Below, in pieces: positions 1 through 9,500 of a stretch of 64,000 bases of DNA. Position 1 is the first letter of the stretch, and every line of letters starts with the position of its first letter. Source of the DNA: a bacterium (GTDB taxonomy: Bacteria; Oederibacteriota; CAKKQC01); assembly GCA_919901855.1 (NCBI GenBank), contig CAKKQC010000012.1:1-64000 (forward strand), read 5' to 3'. The notes beneath the pieces are model-generated. The model did no database searches. It saw only the letters and a program-made list of their open reading frames with translations, and was not told the DNA's origin. The position numbers were made by a program, and so were the translations under genes.

Positions 1-2
1 TG

Positions 3-2069
3 GTGGGCGGGACGACCGGGGTGGTGATCAACGGGACGAACCTCACGGCGGTCACGGCGGTCACGATCGGGGGCGCGGCGGCTACGGTTACGGGCAACAC
101 GGCGACGACGGTTACGGTGACGACGCCGGCGGGAACGGCGGGTGCGCAGGACGTGGTGGTGACCACGTGCGGCGGGCCGGTGACGAGCGTGGGCGCGTTC
201 ACGTACACGGCGGCACCGACGATCACGAGCCTGGGAACGACATGCGGGCCGGTGGCCGGCGGGACGACCGGGGTCGTGATCAACGGGACGAACCTCTCGG
301 CGGTCACGGCGGTCACGATCGGTGGGGCTGCGGCTACGGTTACGGGCAACACGGCGACGACGGTTACGGTGACGACGCCGGCGGGAACGGCGGGTGCGCA
401 GGACGTGGTGGTGACCACGTGCGGCGGGCCGGTGACGAGCGTGGGTGCATATACGTACACGGCGGCGCCGACGATCACGAGTCTGGGAACGACGTGCGGA
501 CCGGTGGCGGGCGGGACGACGGGTGTCGTGATCAACGGGACGAACCTGACCGGTGTCACTGCGGTCACGATCGGCGGGGCGGCGGCTACGGTTACGGGGA
601 ACACGGCGACGACGGTTACGGTGACGACGCCGGCGGGGACGGCGGGTGCGCAGGACGTGGTGGTGACCACGTGCGGCGGCGTCGCGACCAGCGTGGGTGC
701 ATATACGTACACGGCGGCGCCGACGATCACGAGCCTGGGGACGACCTGCGGACCGGTGGCGGGCGGGACGACGGGGGTGGTGATCAACGGGACGAACCTG
801 ACCGGTGTCACGGCGGTCACGATCGGCGGGGCGGCGGCGACGGTTACGGGCAACACGGCGACGACGGTTACGGTGACGACGCCGGCGGGAACGGCGGGTG
901 CGCAGGACGTGGTGGTGACCACGTGCGGCGGGCCGGTGACGAGCGTGGGCGCGTTCACGTACACGGCGGCACCGACGATCACGACGCTGGGAACGACGTG
1001 CGGGCCGGTGGCGGGCGGGACGACCGGGGTGATCATCAACGGGACGAACCTCACGGCGGTCACGGCGGTCACGATTGGCGGCGCGGCGGCCACGGTGACG
1101 GGCAACACGGCGACGACGGTTACGGTTACGACGCCGGCGGGGACGGCGGGTGCGCAGGACGTGGTGGTGACCACGTGCGGCGGCGCCGTGACGAGCGTGG
1201 GCGCGTTCACGTACACGGCGGTGCCCACGATCACGACGCTGGGGACGACCGTCGGACCGCTGTCGGGATGGACGCCGATGCAGATCACGGGGACGAACCT
1301 GGCGAACGTGACCACGGTGACGGTCGGGGGCGCGGCGGCGACCATCACGGGCAACACGGCGACAACGGTGACAATCCTTACGCCGTCGGGTACCGCCGGG
1401 ACCTGGGACGTGGTGGTGACCACGTGCGGTGGGGTGGCGACGGTGGTCAACGGATTCACGTATGACCCCGCGGCCAACAATCCGCCGGCGGTGTCCCTGG
1501 TTAGCCCGGTCGATGGGGGAACGTTCACGGCCCACACGACGGTTAGCCTGACGGCGAGCGCGTATGACAGCAACGGCACGATCAGCAAGGTGGAGTTCTA
1601 CGAGGGCGGCATTCTGCTGGCGACGGACACGACGGCCCCGTACACGGCATCGTGGACCGCGGGGGAGCCGGGCACGTACGCGTTGATCGTGAAGGCCTAC
1701 GATGACGTCGCCGCGGTCACGATCTCCCAGATTGCAGTCACGGTGACGCCGGCTCCGGTCGCGCCAGGGCTGGGGTTGAGGCGGTTCGCGGATCCGATCG
1801 TCGCGTACCCGAACCCGGTCGGGGGTGACGTCATGCACGTGGCGCTGAATCTCAAGGCGGACGCCGAGGTCGTGACCGTGATGGTGTACAACGCCGCGAT
1901 GCAGCTCAGCTACGAGGGCGAGTGGCGGAACGTCACGCTGGCCGACGGCGGAGTCCGAATCACGGGCCTCCAGGACTGGGCGCCCGGGGTCTACCTCCTG
2001 CGCGCGCGCGCGACCCTCGTCGGCGGTGACGTTCAGGTTCTTCCCGTCCTGAAGGTGGTGGTCAAATGA
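3..2069 (+). CDS. IPT/TIG-repeat surface protein with FlgD-like C-terminal domain (5' end outside window)
   Basis: The reading frame is open at the window edge and begins inside a repeat, so the apparent GTG at base 3 is not a start and the N-terminus is missing. Visible are one incomplete and five complete IPT/TIG immunoglobulin-like domains of 84 residues, each with a G-T-N-L core and a V-T-I-G-G-A-A-A-T strand. The first five are almost identical and the sixth is diverged. An Ig-like domain follows (about residues 490-580; [11 protein letters not shown] and [11 protein letters not shown] motifs). The last ~85 residues start with Y-P-N-P-V and end in K-V-V-V-K, resembling FlgD-like or type IX secretion C-terminal domains. 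The stop overlaps the start of the next gene (ATGA), a PorV-like barrel. I infer a secreted adhesin or surface-layer protein; partner and function are unknown. Confidence 0.85.
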   Translation: MGGTTGVVINGTNLTAVTAVTIGGAAATVTGNTATTVTVTTPAGTAGAQDVVVTTCGGPVTSVGAFTYTAAPTITSLGTTCGPVAGGTTGVVINGTNLSAVTAVTIGGAAATVTGNTATTVTVTTPAGTAGAQDVVVTTCGGPVTSVGAYTYTAAPTITSLGTTCGPVAGGTTGVVINGTNLTGVTAVTIGGAAATVTGNTATTVTVTTPAGTAGAQDVVVTTCGGVATSVGAYTYTAAPTITSLGTTCGPVAGGTTGVVINGTNLTGVTAVTIGGAAATVTGNTATTVTVTTPAGTAGAQDVVVTTCGGPVTSVGAFTYTAAPTITTLGTTCGPVAGGTTGVIINGTNLTAVTAVTIGGAAATVTGNTATTVTVTTPAGTAGAQDVVVTTCGGAVTSVGAFTYTAVPTITTLGTTVGPLSGWTPMQITGTNLANVTTVTVGGAAATITGNTATTVTILTPSGTAGTWDVVVTTCGGVATVVNGFTYDPAANNPPAVSLVSPVDGGTFTAHTTVSLTASAYDSNGTISKVEFYEGGILLATDTTAPYTASWTAGEPGTYALIVKAYDDVAAVTISQIAVTVTPAPVAPGLGLRRFADPIVAYPNPVGGDVMHVALNLKADAEVVTVMVYNAAMQLSYEGEWRNVTLADGGVRITGLQDWAPGVYLLRARATLVGGDVQVLPVLKVVVK
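241..1250 (+). repeat. Tandem 252-bp coding repeats (IPT domains)
   Basis: Four consecutive copies with an exact 252-base (84-codon) period; the equivalent threonine-cysteine codons recur near 243, 495, 747 and 999, and a diverged further copy begins near 1251. The copies differ at only a few scattered positions, many synonymous. This points to recent amplification or gene conversion. The array continues left of the window. Confidence 0.9.
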
Positions 2070-3079
2070 CGCTCCGGCTGCCGGTCGCCTTCCTGGCCCT
2101 TCTTGCCGCGTCCGGCGCGAGCGCGCTGACCGAAACGCGGTCGACGGTGCTCGGACCGGGAACGGTGCGGGGGGCATTCCTCTCCCGCGGCACGAGCCCG
2201 CGGGCCGGGGGCATGGGCGAGGCGTTCGCGGCGGTGGCGGACGACGTCAGCGCGGTGGGGTGGAACCCGGCCGGGCTGGGCCAGCTAGAGTCCTTCGGCG
2301 CGGTGGCGTCGTGGGACGGCGCGGGCCAGGGGCTGGGGCTGAGCCATCTCGCGGTGGCGGCGCCGGTCGGGCCCGGCACCCTCGGGGCGAGCCTGACTGC
2401 GATGACGTATGGGAGCTTCACGTCATATAACGATCTCGGCGACCGGCTTGGCAGCGAGGGCTTCATGGATCTCGGCGTGACCGCGGCTTGGGGCATGTCC
2501 GTGGGACGGCTGATGGGTCATCCCGCCTGGGGCGGCGTATCGGCCGAGTTCGTGCGCGACGCCGCGGGCGGCACGATGGCCGGGTTCGGAGCCGGTGCAC
2601 TTCTCCCGCTCGGGCCCATTTTCCGGGTCGGGGCGTCGGTCCAGCATCTGGGTACGACGAGCGGCGGATTCTCGCTCCCGGGCCGGGCGCGTGTGGGGTT
2701 GGCAGCGAAGCTGGGCAACGGCCTGTTCGCCGGGGTCGAGGGCGCCTACGGCTTCCAGGACAAGCTCGGGACAATGGCGCTGGGGCTGGAGTGGTTGCCG
2801 GTCCGTCTCCTCGCCGTGCGCGCCGGCTACCGGCAGCCGTTCCGGACCCAGCGCCTCGAAGGGCTCACGGGGCTGACCGCGGGCGTGGGCGTGAAGTGGC
2901 GGTCGCTCGGCGTGGACTACGCCTTCCAGCCGTACGGCGACCTCGCGGTGAGCCACCGGGTGGGGCTGACCTGGACCGCCCCGGCGGCGGTTCCAGTGCA
3001 GTCGACTCCAGACGCCGGGAAGGAACCCGCCGTCGCCACTGAGCCGGCTCCGGCCGCTGCGCCCGCTACTCCCCGCTGA
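2066..3079 (+). CDS. PorV/PorQ-like outer-membrane beta-barrel protein
   Basis: A 337-residue protein with a cleavable-looking signal peptide (hydrophobic [11 protein letters not shown] near residues 10-20). The mature N-terminus contains the PorV/PorQ signature: [15 protein letters not shown] followed by W-N-P-A-G-L. Alternating amphipathic strands rich in glycine fill the rest, ending with a short Ala/Pro tail. In type IX secretion, PorV (LptO) is a barrel that binds the C-terminal signal of cargo. The ATGA overlap with the preceding repeat protein shows co-translation with that likely cargo. No type IX motor genes are in the window, so membership in that system is inference. The ATG is fixed by the overlap and the signal peptide. 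Confidence 0.8.
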   Translation: MTLRLPVAFLALLAASGASALTETRSTVLGPGTVRGAFLSRGTSPRAGGMGEAFAAVADDVSAVGWNPAGLGQLESFGAVASWDGAGQGLGLSHLAVAAPVGPGTLGASLTAMTYGSFTSYNDLGDRLGSEGFMDLGVTAAWGMSVGRLMGHPAWGGVSAEFVRDAAGGTMAGFGAGALLPLGPIFRVGASVQHLGTTSGGFSLPGRARVGLAAKLGNGLFAGVEGAYGFQDKLGTMALGLEWLPVRLLAVRAGYRQPFRTQRLEGLTGLTAGVGVKWRSLGVDYAFQPYGDLAVSHRVGLTWTAPAAVPVQSTPDAGKEPAVATEPAPAAAPATPR

Positions 3080-3105
3080 TCAAGGACTGATTCGATCAGT
3101 TCATC

Positions 3106-3141
3106 AGCAACAGGCCGGGCCATGGGGTCCGGCCTGTTGCT
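3106..3141 (+). terminator. Strong hairpin terminator between convergent genes
   Basis: A perfect 13-bp stem (3106-3118 pairs with 3129-3141; AGCAACAGGCCGG) with a 10-base loop, followed by GTTTGC. The T-tract is weak. It sits between two convergent genes and can fold from either strand, so it probably terminates transcription in both directions. Confidence 0.75.
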
Positions 3142-3151
3142 GTTTGCGGGC

Positions 3152-4885
3152 TTATCGCACCTCGAAAGCGAAGAGGTGGGCGCGCTCGGCGCCCCAGGTC
3201 GTATCGAGGACCAGCCGGACCGATGAGGCGGTGATGCCGAGGGGGACCCGGACCAGCCGCTGGTAGCTCTCGGGGGCCGGGAAGGTCCGGACTGCTCCGG
3301 CGGTGTCACGGCACTCGATATGGAACGACTTTACGAGCGTTTCCGGCGGGCCCAGTGGCTCATCCGTGTGGCGCCGGAATGCGGGCATGTTCGCGCCCCG
3401 GCGCCGGCGGTTCCGGTTGAGGTCGCTGTCGAAGACGAGCCGGGCCTCGCGGACGGCGGCCGGTCTTGGGAACGCCAGCTCGACCCATCCGCCGGGTGCG
3501 CACGACCAGCCGTGGTCGCCGGCCTCGTCGGGCCGGTCCAGCCCGTCGCGCAGGGGCTCGGCATCGCCCTCGCTGGCCTTGAGTGTCGCGGTCCGCGTGA
3601 GCGCCGGGATCTCGCGGAGCCGCCACGGAAGCCAGCAGTCGTCTTCCATGAGCGCGGCCTGGAGTTCGGCCAGCCGGTTGGCGTGGACGCCCCGTGGGTC
3701 GAGTCCGTCCCGGACCGCGATCGCGGCCGCGGTCCCCACGGCCTGCCCCATGAGCGAGGTCGTGCCCATGACGCGCGTGGCGCTCATGGCCGCGTGCGTG
3801 GCCGAGATGTTCCGGCCCGCGCAGAACAGGTTCCCGATGTTGCGGGAATAGAGGCTGCGGTAGGGGATCCCGAACGGGCTCGGGGCGGGATGGAAGATCG
3901 TGCCCTCGCCCGGATGGTGGAACCCGGCGGGGAAGTGGTCGTCCATGGTCCAGCCGCCGTAGGCGATGAGATCCGGGAACCGTCCTTCCGCTTCCACGTC
4001 GTGCTGGGTGAGGACGTGGTCGCCCACGTACCGGCGGCTCTCGCGCTTGCCCGGCAGGAACCCGACCCAGTCCAGGACCCAGTTCGCGGCCCCGTGATCG
4101 CCCCGGTTCTTGACGTGGTCCCAGATGCCGAACGCGATCCGGAGCAGCTCCTCGCGGTTCTTCTCGGCGTCGTGGAGGACGTCGCCCTCGCCGCCGACCT
4201 CCATCCACCACCAGTTCGTGCCGGCGACGTCGTGGTCGCGGCCGTGGAGGTCCGCGTCGGTCTGGTAGACGTTCGCCCACGACGGCGGGGTGAAGGGCTG
4301 GGGCTGGCCGGTCTCGCGCGCCTGCAGGAGGCAGGTCATGCCCATCGTCTTCGCGTCCGCGACCTCGGGGGCGATCGGCTCGCCGAACTCGGCGCGCGCC
4401 TCCCGCCCGATCCGGAACTCGGCGCCCGAGAGCGGGGCCAGGATCGCGTCGCCGGAGCAGTCGGCGAAGAGCCCGGCCTCGACCGTGTGCCAGGTTTCGG
4501 TCGTCGTCTGCCAGCCGCGCACGGACCGGATTCGTTTCCATTCCATGGCGGCTTCATTCATGGAGCAATTGAGCAGGAGCGTGATCCCGGGCTGGTACTG
4601 GGCCGCGCCGTAGAGGACGGAGTCCCAGATCGACCACGACGGCTCGGGATTGCGGTGGAAGTTCTCGAGGATGAGCTCTTCCAGGATCCCGGTCTCGCGC
4701 CGGTTCGGTCCGTGCGCGCCCGAGATCTCCATCCGGACCTCGGAGGAGGCGTTCCCGCCAAGGACGGGCCGGTCGTGGACGAGCACGACCCTGGCCCCGC
4801 GTCGCGCGGCCGCGAGCGCCGCGATCAGCCCCGCCATTCCGCCGCCGACGATGCAGAGGTCCGTCCGGTGCGCCTGGCTCCGCAT
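3152..4885 (-). CDS. FAD-dependent oxidoreductase (FAD_oxidored family)
   Basis: About 577 residues. A dinucleotide-binding motif, V-G-G-G-M-A-G (residues 13-19), follows the first strand, and G-A-R-V-V-L-V-H-D and L-G-G-N-A-S-S-E follow, as in the FAD_oxidored family (PF12831-like). Y-R-S-L-Y-S and the N-L-F-C-A-G-R-N segment are the usual second FAD-contact region. The C-terminal ~120 residues look like a beta-sandwich appendage typical of carbohydrate-related members; the substrate is unknown. The frame is open further upstream to 4993, but that extension is Arg-rich and lacks family similarity. I chose the ATG at 4885 because a TAGGAT -10 box lies 7 bases before it. No signal peptide is seen, so it is probably cytoplasmic. 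Confidence 0.75.
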   Translation of the reverse strand: MRSQAHRTDLCIVGGGMAGLIAALAAARRGARVVLVHDRPVLGGNASSEVRMEISGAHGPNRRETGILEELILENFHRNPEPSWSIWDSVLYGAAQYQPGITLLLNCSMNEAAMEWKRIRSVRGWQTTTETWHTVEAGLFADCSGDAILAPLSGAEFRIGREARAEFGEPIAPEVADAKTMGMTCLLQARETGQPQPFTPPSWANVYQTDADLHGRDHDVAGTNWWWMEVGGEGDVLHDAEKNREELLRIAFGIWDHVKNRGDHGAANWVLDWVGFLPGKRESRRYVGDHVLTQHDVEAEGRFPDLIAYGGWTMDDHFPAGFHHPGEGTIFHPAPSPFGIPYRSLYSRNIGNLFCAGRNISATHAAMSATRVMGTTSLMGQAVGTAAAIAVRDGLDPRGVHANRLAELQAALMEDDCWLPWRLREIPALTRTATLKASEGDAEPLRDGLDRPDEAGDHGWSCAPGGWVELAFPRPAAVREARLVFDSDLNRNRRRRGANMPAFRRHTDEPLGPPETLVKSFHIECRDTAGAVRTFPAPESYQRLVRVPLGITASSVRLVLDTTWGAERAHLFAFEVR

Positions 4886-4892
4886 GCCCCTC

Positions 4893-4898
4893 ATCCTA
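4893..4898 (-). promoter_or_regulatory. -10 box of the FAD oxidoreductase gene (leaderless)
   Basis: TAGGAT on the minus strand, 7 bases before the ATG at 4885. Transcription would start at or next to the start codon. No separate ribosome-binding site is needed on this reading, although GAGGGG lies just before the ATG. Confidence 0.5.
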
Positions 4899-4946
4899 CG
4901 CCCCCCGTGGCTGAGGGATACCCAGCTTCTTCCCGCTCTGCGTCGC

Positions 4947-4990
4947 TTGACAGGACCTGGCAGGCGTGGCAGATTGAAGATGTGATCTTC
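4947..4990 (+). promoter_or_regulatory. Promoter with inverted repeat at the start point, upstream of the DUF4143 ATPase
   Basis: A perfect TTGACA (-35, 4947-4952) is followed after 17 bases by CAGATT (4970-4975), a moderate -10. Immediately downstream is the inverted repeat GAAGAT-GTG-ATCTTC (4976-4990), covering the expected transcription start. Outer arms GGCGT (4963-4967) and ACGCC (4994-4998) partly extend the dyad. This is a plausible repressor operator for the ATPase gene, and it is more AT-rich than its surroundings. Confidence 0.45.
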
Positions 4991-5001
4991 CAAACGCCAT
5001 A

Positions 5002-6213
5002 GTGGACTCCCCCCCGATGATCCGCCGGGCCCTCGCCGGGGCGCTCCGCCGCGCGGCCTCGGGCTTCCGCGTCGTGAGCGTGACCGGTCCCCGCCAGTCG
5101 GGAAAGACCACGCTGGTCAGGCAGGTGTTCCCGCGGCATGCCTATGTGTCGCTCGAGGTTCCGGACGACCGTCGACAGGCGCTCGACGACCCGCGCGGGT
5201 TCCTGGCGCGGTTCCCGGGGCCGGTCATCCTGGATGAGGCCCAGCGGGCCCCCGACCTGTTCTCCTACATCCAGACCATCGTGGACGAGCATCCGCGGCC
5301 CGGCCGCTTCGTGCTCACGGGTTCGAGCAACTTCCTGCTGATGCGCACGATCACCCAGTCCCTCGCCGGACGGTGCGCCGTCCTGCATCTGCATCCGTTC
5401 TCGCGCGCGGAGCTGGAGGGACGGGCGGCCCTGGACCTCCTGACGCTGGGTCGATCCCCCGTCCGCGACGCCCGCAAGCCGCGGGCCGCGCTCGACGAGG
5501 TCCTGTTCCGGGGCGGCTACCCGCCCGTCCAGGGCCGCCGGATCGAGCCGCGGCGATGGTTCCAGTCCTACGTGGAGACCTATGTGGAGCGGGATGTGCG
5601 CCAGCTCCTGCGGGTGGGCGACCTGGACACCTTCGAGCGCTTCCTCCGGCTTGCGGCCGCGCGCTCGGGCCAGCTCCTCAACCTGTCCTCGCTGGCCGCG
5701 GATGCGGGCATCACGCATCCGACGGCCCGGGCCTGGATCTCGATCCTCCAGACGAGCTTCCTCGTGCTCCTGATGCGGCCGTACTTCCGGAACGTCGGGA
5801 AGCGCATGACCAAGTCGCCGAAGCTGTACTGGCTGGACTCGGGGCTCCTCTGCTATCTCCTCGGGATCCGCTCGCCGGCGGAGATCGCGGGCCATCCCCT
5901 GCGCGGCGCGATCTTCGAATCCTTCGTGGTATCGGAACTCGTGAAAGCCTTCACGCACCGGGGGGAGATCGCCCCGTTGGCCTTCTGGCGTGACCGGACC
6001 GGGAAGGAGATCGACGTGCTGGTCGAGTCGGCCCGCGAGCCCGTCACGATCGAAATCAAGGCCGGAAGGACGATGGCGGCCGATGCGCTGGCCAACCTCC
6101 AGTATTGGCGGTCGATGCGCGGGGAAGCGGCTGGACGTGCCGCCCTCATTTACGGCGGGGATCGGGGCTTCGTGCACCTCGGCGTCACCGTTCTGCCCTG
6201 GTGGCGGATCTGA
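5002..6213 (+). CDS. AAA-family ATPase with C-terminal DUF4143 domain
   Basis: A 403-residue P-loop protein of the AAA_14/DUF4143 family. The Walker A motif G-P-R-Q-S-G-K-T-T is at residues 29-37 and the Walker B V-I-L-D-E-A-Q near 75-81. A sensor-like L-T-G-S-S-N segment follows (~110). The C-terminal DUF4143 region ends with R-T-G-K-E-I-D-V-L-V-E and T-I-E-I-K-A-G, the acidic/lysine arrangement of a PD-(D/E)XK-like fold. The cellular role of this widespread family is poorly known; it often sits in accessory regions. The start is uncertain: GTG 5002 or ATG 5017 (residue 6 of the longer form). It is a single-gene unit, divergent from the oxidoreductase, with its own promoter and operator-like dyad. 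Confidence 0.85.
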   Translation: MDSPPMIRRALAGALRRAASGFRVVSVTGPRQSGKTTLVRQVFPRHAYVSLEVPDDRRQALDDPRGFLARFPGPVILDEAQRAPDLFSYIQTIVDEHPRPGRFVLTGSSNFLLMRTITQSLAGRCAVLHLHPFSRAELEGRAALDLLTLGRSPVRDARKPRAALDEVLFRGGYPPVQGRRIEPRRWFQSYVETYVERDVRQLLRVGDLDTFERFLRLAAARSGQLLNLSSLAADAGITHPTARAWISILQTSFLVLLMRPYFRNVGKRMTKSPKLYWLDSGLLCYLLGIRSPAEIAGHPLRGAIFESFVVSELVKAFTHRGEIAPLAFWRDRTGKEIDVLVESAREPVTIEIKAGRTMAADALANLQYWRSMRGEAAGRAALIYGGDRGFVHLGVTVLPWWRI

Positions 6214-6500
6214 TGCGCGGCTGCATCGAACGCGCGGCTGACTGCCGCGCCCGCCCATGCGTGCCTGAGAATCTGAAAATCCAGAGCGCGTCCCTGCCTC
6301 TGCTGCCTCTGCGGGATGCCGTCGTCGCCCTGATCGCCCGGGTCGCCAAGTCGCTGAAGTAGCCGCCCGGGAAGATCGTTCCCGGGGGGCCAAGCGTCAC
6401 AGGCTCCCTGCACCACGGTCATGGAATAACGCTCCGTAAAGGCGCGCGGCGTGACGGCCAGTATTGTGCTGACTGGGCCAAGGCCCTACAATGCCTATCT
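6214..6500. other. 287-bp intergenic region with two hairpins and a promoter
   Basis: It holds a 7-bp stem hairpin (6232-6238 with 6244-6250, 5-base loop) and an 8-bp stem hairpin (CCCGGGAA 6366-6373 with 6379-6386, loop GATCG), neither followed by a T-tract. Either could end the ATPase transcript. The promoter of the next gene lies at the right end. Short frames here have no recognizable product. Confidence 0.5.
6464..6492 (+). promoter_or_regulatory. Sigma-70-type promoter of the Kelch protein gene
   Basis: TTGTGC (-35, 6464-6469), a 17-base spacer and TACAAT (-10, 6487-6492). The -10 ends 8 bases before the ATG at 6501, so the transcript should be leaderless or nearly so. Confidence 0.65.
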
Positions 6501-9500
6501 ATGGGTAGGGGAGCTTTGTTGCACATCTCGCACGCCCTGCTGGGCCTGTGCCTGCTCGTGGCGCCCGGCTGGGTCGTGGCCGCGGATCCTGTCTGGTCGG
6601 CGCTGGCCGCGATGCCGACGGGCCGGAGCATCTTCGGGGCGGCCGTGCTGGGCGGGACGCCCTATGTCGTGGGTGGCACCACGACCGGATCGAATGCGAT
6701 CACGACCGTCGAGGCCTACGTCCCCGAAGCCAACATCTGGCTGACGAAGGTCAGCATGACCACGGGCCGGAACAACCACGCCGTTGTGGCGGTGGGATCG
6801 ACGCTCTACGCCATCGGCGGCTGGAACATCAGCAACCTTTCCTCGATGGAAGCCTACGATCCGGTGACGACCGCGTGGGCTTCGAAGGCCAGCATGGGCC
6901 AGGCCCGGACTTACTTCGCCGCGGCCGCCATTGGCGGCACGATCTATGTCATGGGCGGATGGCAGGGCGGGTACACGTACCTGAACACCCTCGAGGCCTA
7001 TGACCGAAACACGAACACGTGGACGACAAAGGCGCCCATGCCCGTGCCCCGGGGGGGGCATGCGGCCGTGGCCATCGGCGGCACGATCTACGTGATGGGC
7101 GGGCACTGCCAGGATGCCGTCTCGGGCACCACGTACTCCAGCGTCATTGCCTACGATCCGGCGACAAACACGTGGACGTCGAAGGCGGACATGCCCACCC
7201 GGCGCGACACGTTCCAGGCGGCCCGCGTGGGGGCCTTGATCGTCGCGGTCGGGGGCAGCACCCCAACCAGCACGGCGACCGCGCTGGTTGAAGCCTACGA
7301 CCCCGCGACCGACACATGGGTGACCATGACGGACATGCCCACGGCGCGGAACTACCCCGCCGTGGCCGTGATTGGCGCCACGCTGTACGTGGTCGGGGGC
7401 TACCAGAACATGCAGACGGCGGAGGCCGGGTGTCTGACGGCAGTCTCGATTGCGCCCAACACGGCGCCGGGGGCGCCGTCGGCCGTGAGCGGGCCGGGGA
7501 ACGGGAAGAAGAACTACAGCTACACGTACACGGTGGCGGCGACCGATCCGGACGGTGACACGGTCAAGTACGGGTGGGACTGGGACGGGGATGGGACGGT
7601 GGACGAGTGGTCGTCGCTGGTGGCGAGCGGGACGCCAGACGTGCGGAGCCATAGCTGGTCGTCAGCCGGGACTAACAACGTCAAGGTAAAGACGCAGGAC
7701 GCGAACGCTGCCGAGTCCGGCTGGTCCACGGCCCGGAGCGTCGTGGTCGCGAACGGCGGTCCGGACATCTCGTGGACGGCCGCCGCATCAATGCCGGGCA
7801 CGCGGTCTTCGCCGGCCGTTGCGGTGGTGAACGGCCTCGTGTACTGCGCGGGGGGCGGTGACGGGGGCTATTTAGCGACGATGGTGGTCCTCGATCCGGG
7901 CACCGATTCTTGGACAACGAAAGCGAGCATGCCGACGGCTCGGGTCGCGCCGATGGGGGCGGCGGTGGGGAGCACGGTCTTCGTGATCGGGGGCTACGTC
8001 GGTGGGAATACCTACATCGGGACGGTCGAAGCCTACAACACGGTGACTAACACATGGACGACGCGGACCAGTCTACCCTACGCGAGCGCCTGGGGTGGAG
8101 CCGTCGCCATGAACGGATTGATCTATGTCGTCGGGGGGCAGAACTTTCCCGCCGGTGCCCATGCAACGGTGTCGGCGTACGATCCGGTGGCGGATAGCTG
8201 GTCTACGAAGGCGAGCCTGCCGACCGCGATCTCGGCCCACGCCGTGGTGGCCGTGGGGGCCACGATCTACTCCATTGGGGGATCCGGCCTGGCTACTGTC
8301 CATGCATATGACCCTACGACGAATACATGGGTGACGAAAGCGCCCTTGTCGCGGGGACTTAATGACGCGACAGCCGTCGTCGTGGGCGGGACGATCTACG
8401 TGTGTGGCGGCGATGATGGTGTTTCGGCGACCACGCTGGTGGAGGCGTACGATACGGCGACCAACACATGGACGATGATGGCAAGTCTGCCGACGGCGCG
8501 GACAAATGCAGGAGGCGCGGTGATCGGCGACTCGATTTACGTCATCGGTGGGGGGAACGTGACGATCCTCTCGACGGTGGTGTCCGGTCTCGTCTACGGC
8601 GCGGCGGGGGGGAACACGGCGCCGGGGGCGCCGTCGGCGGTGAGCGGGCCGGGGCACGGGAAGAAGAACTACAGCTACACGTACACGGTGGCGGCGACCG
8701 ATCCGGACGGTGACACGGTCAAGTACGGGTGGGACTGGGACGGGGATGGGACGGTGGACGAGTGGTCGTCGCTGGTGGCGAGCGGGACGCCAGACGTGCG
8801 GAGCCATAGCTGGTCGTCAGCCGGGACTAACAACGTCAAGGTGAAGACCGAGGACGCGAATGGCGCCCAGTCCGGCTGGTCGACGGCGCGGAGCGTGGTC
8901 GTAACGAACGGGGGCGGCGACATCTCGTGGACGTCCGCCGCGCCGATGCCGACGCCGCGGCAGGGACCGATGGCTGGCGCGGTGGGCAACATGATCTATG
9001 TGTTCGGAGGCAACCTGAACTCAGCAAGCACCACCCAGAGCTTGGTGGAGGCGTACGACGCGGGGACGGACACTTGGACCACCAAGGCGAACATGTCGGT
9101 TGTGAGAATACAGGCGGGGGTCGCCGTGCTTGGGGGCACGGTGTACGCCATCAGTGGTGGAGGGCCTAGTGATGGGGTGCCCGTGGCCTCCGTTGAAGCA
9201 TACGACCCTACCACGAACACGTGGACCGCGAGAGCCAACGTGAACACGGGGCGGCTCGCCCCTGCGGCGGCGGCGGTCGGCGGAACGATCTACCTGTGTG
9301 GCGGGATCATCGGCGGCGGTGTCATCTTCGCGCCTGTGGAGGCCTATGATCCGGCCACGAATACCTGGGTGACGAAGACCGCGATGCCCACGCCGCGGTA
9401 TGGACTGGCGGCCGTGGTGGTCTGCGGCACGGTCTACACAATCGGCGGATGGAACAGCTACCCAGGGCCGGGTGCCGTGAGCGGAGCCGTTGAGGCCTAC

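Noticed and set aside
241-1250. Tandem repeats considered as a CRISPR array or satellite
   Set aside because: Period is an exact codon multiple, there are no unique spacers, and the frame is open throughout; these are coding IPT repeats.
4886-4993. N-terminal extension of the FAD oxidoreductase to 4993
   Set aside because: The extra 36 residues are Arg-rich, precede the nucleotide-binding strand without family similarity, and run through the -10 box of the chosen start.
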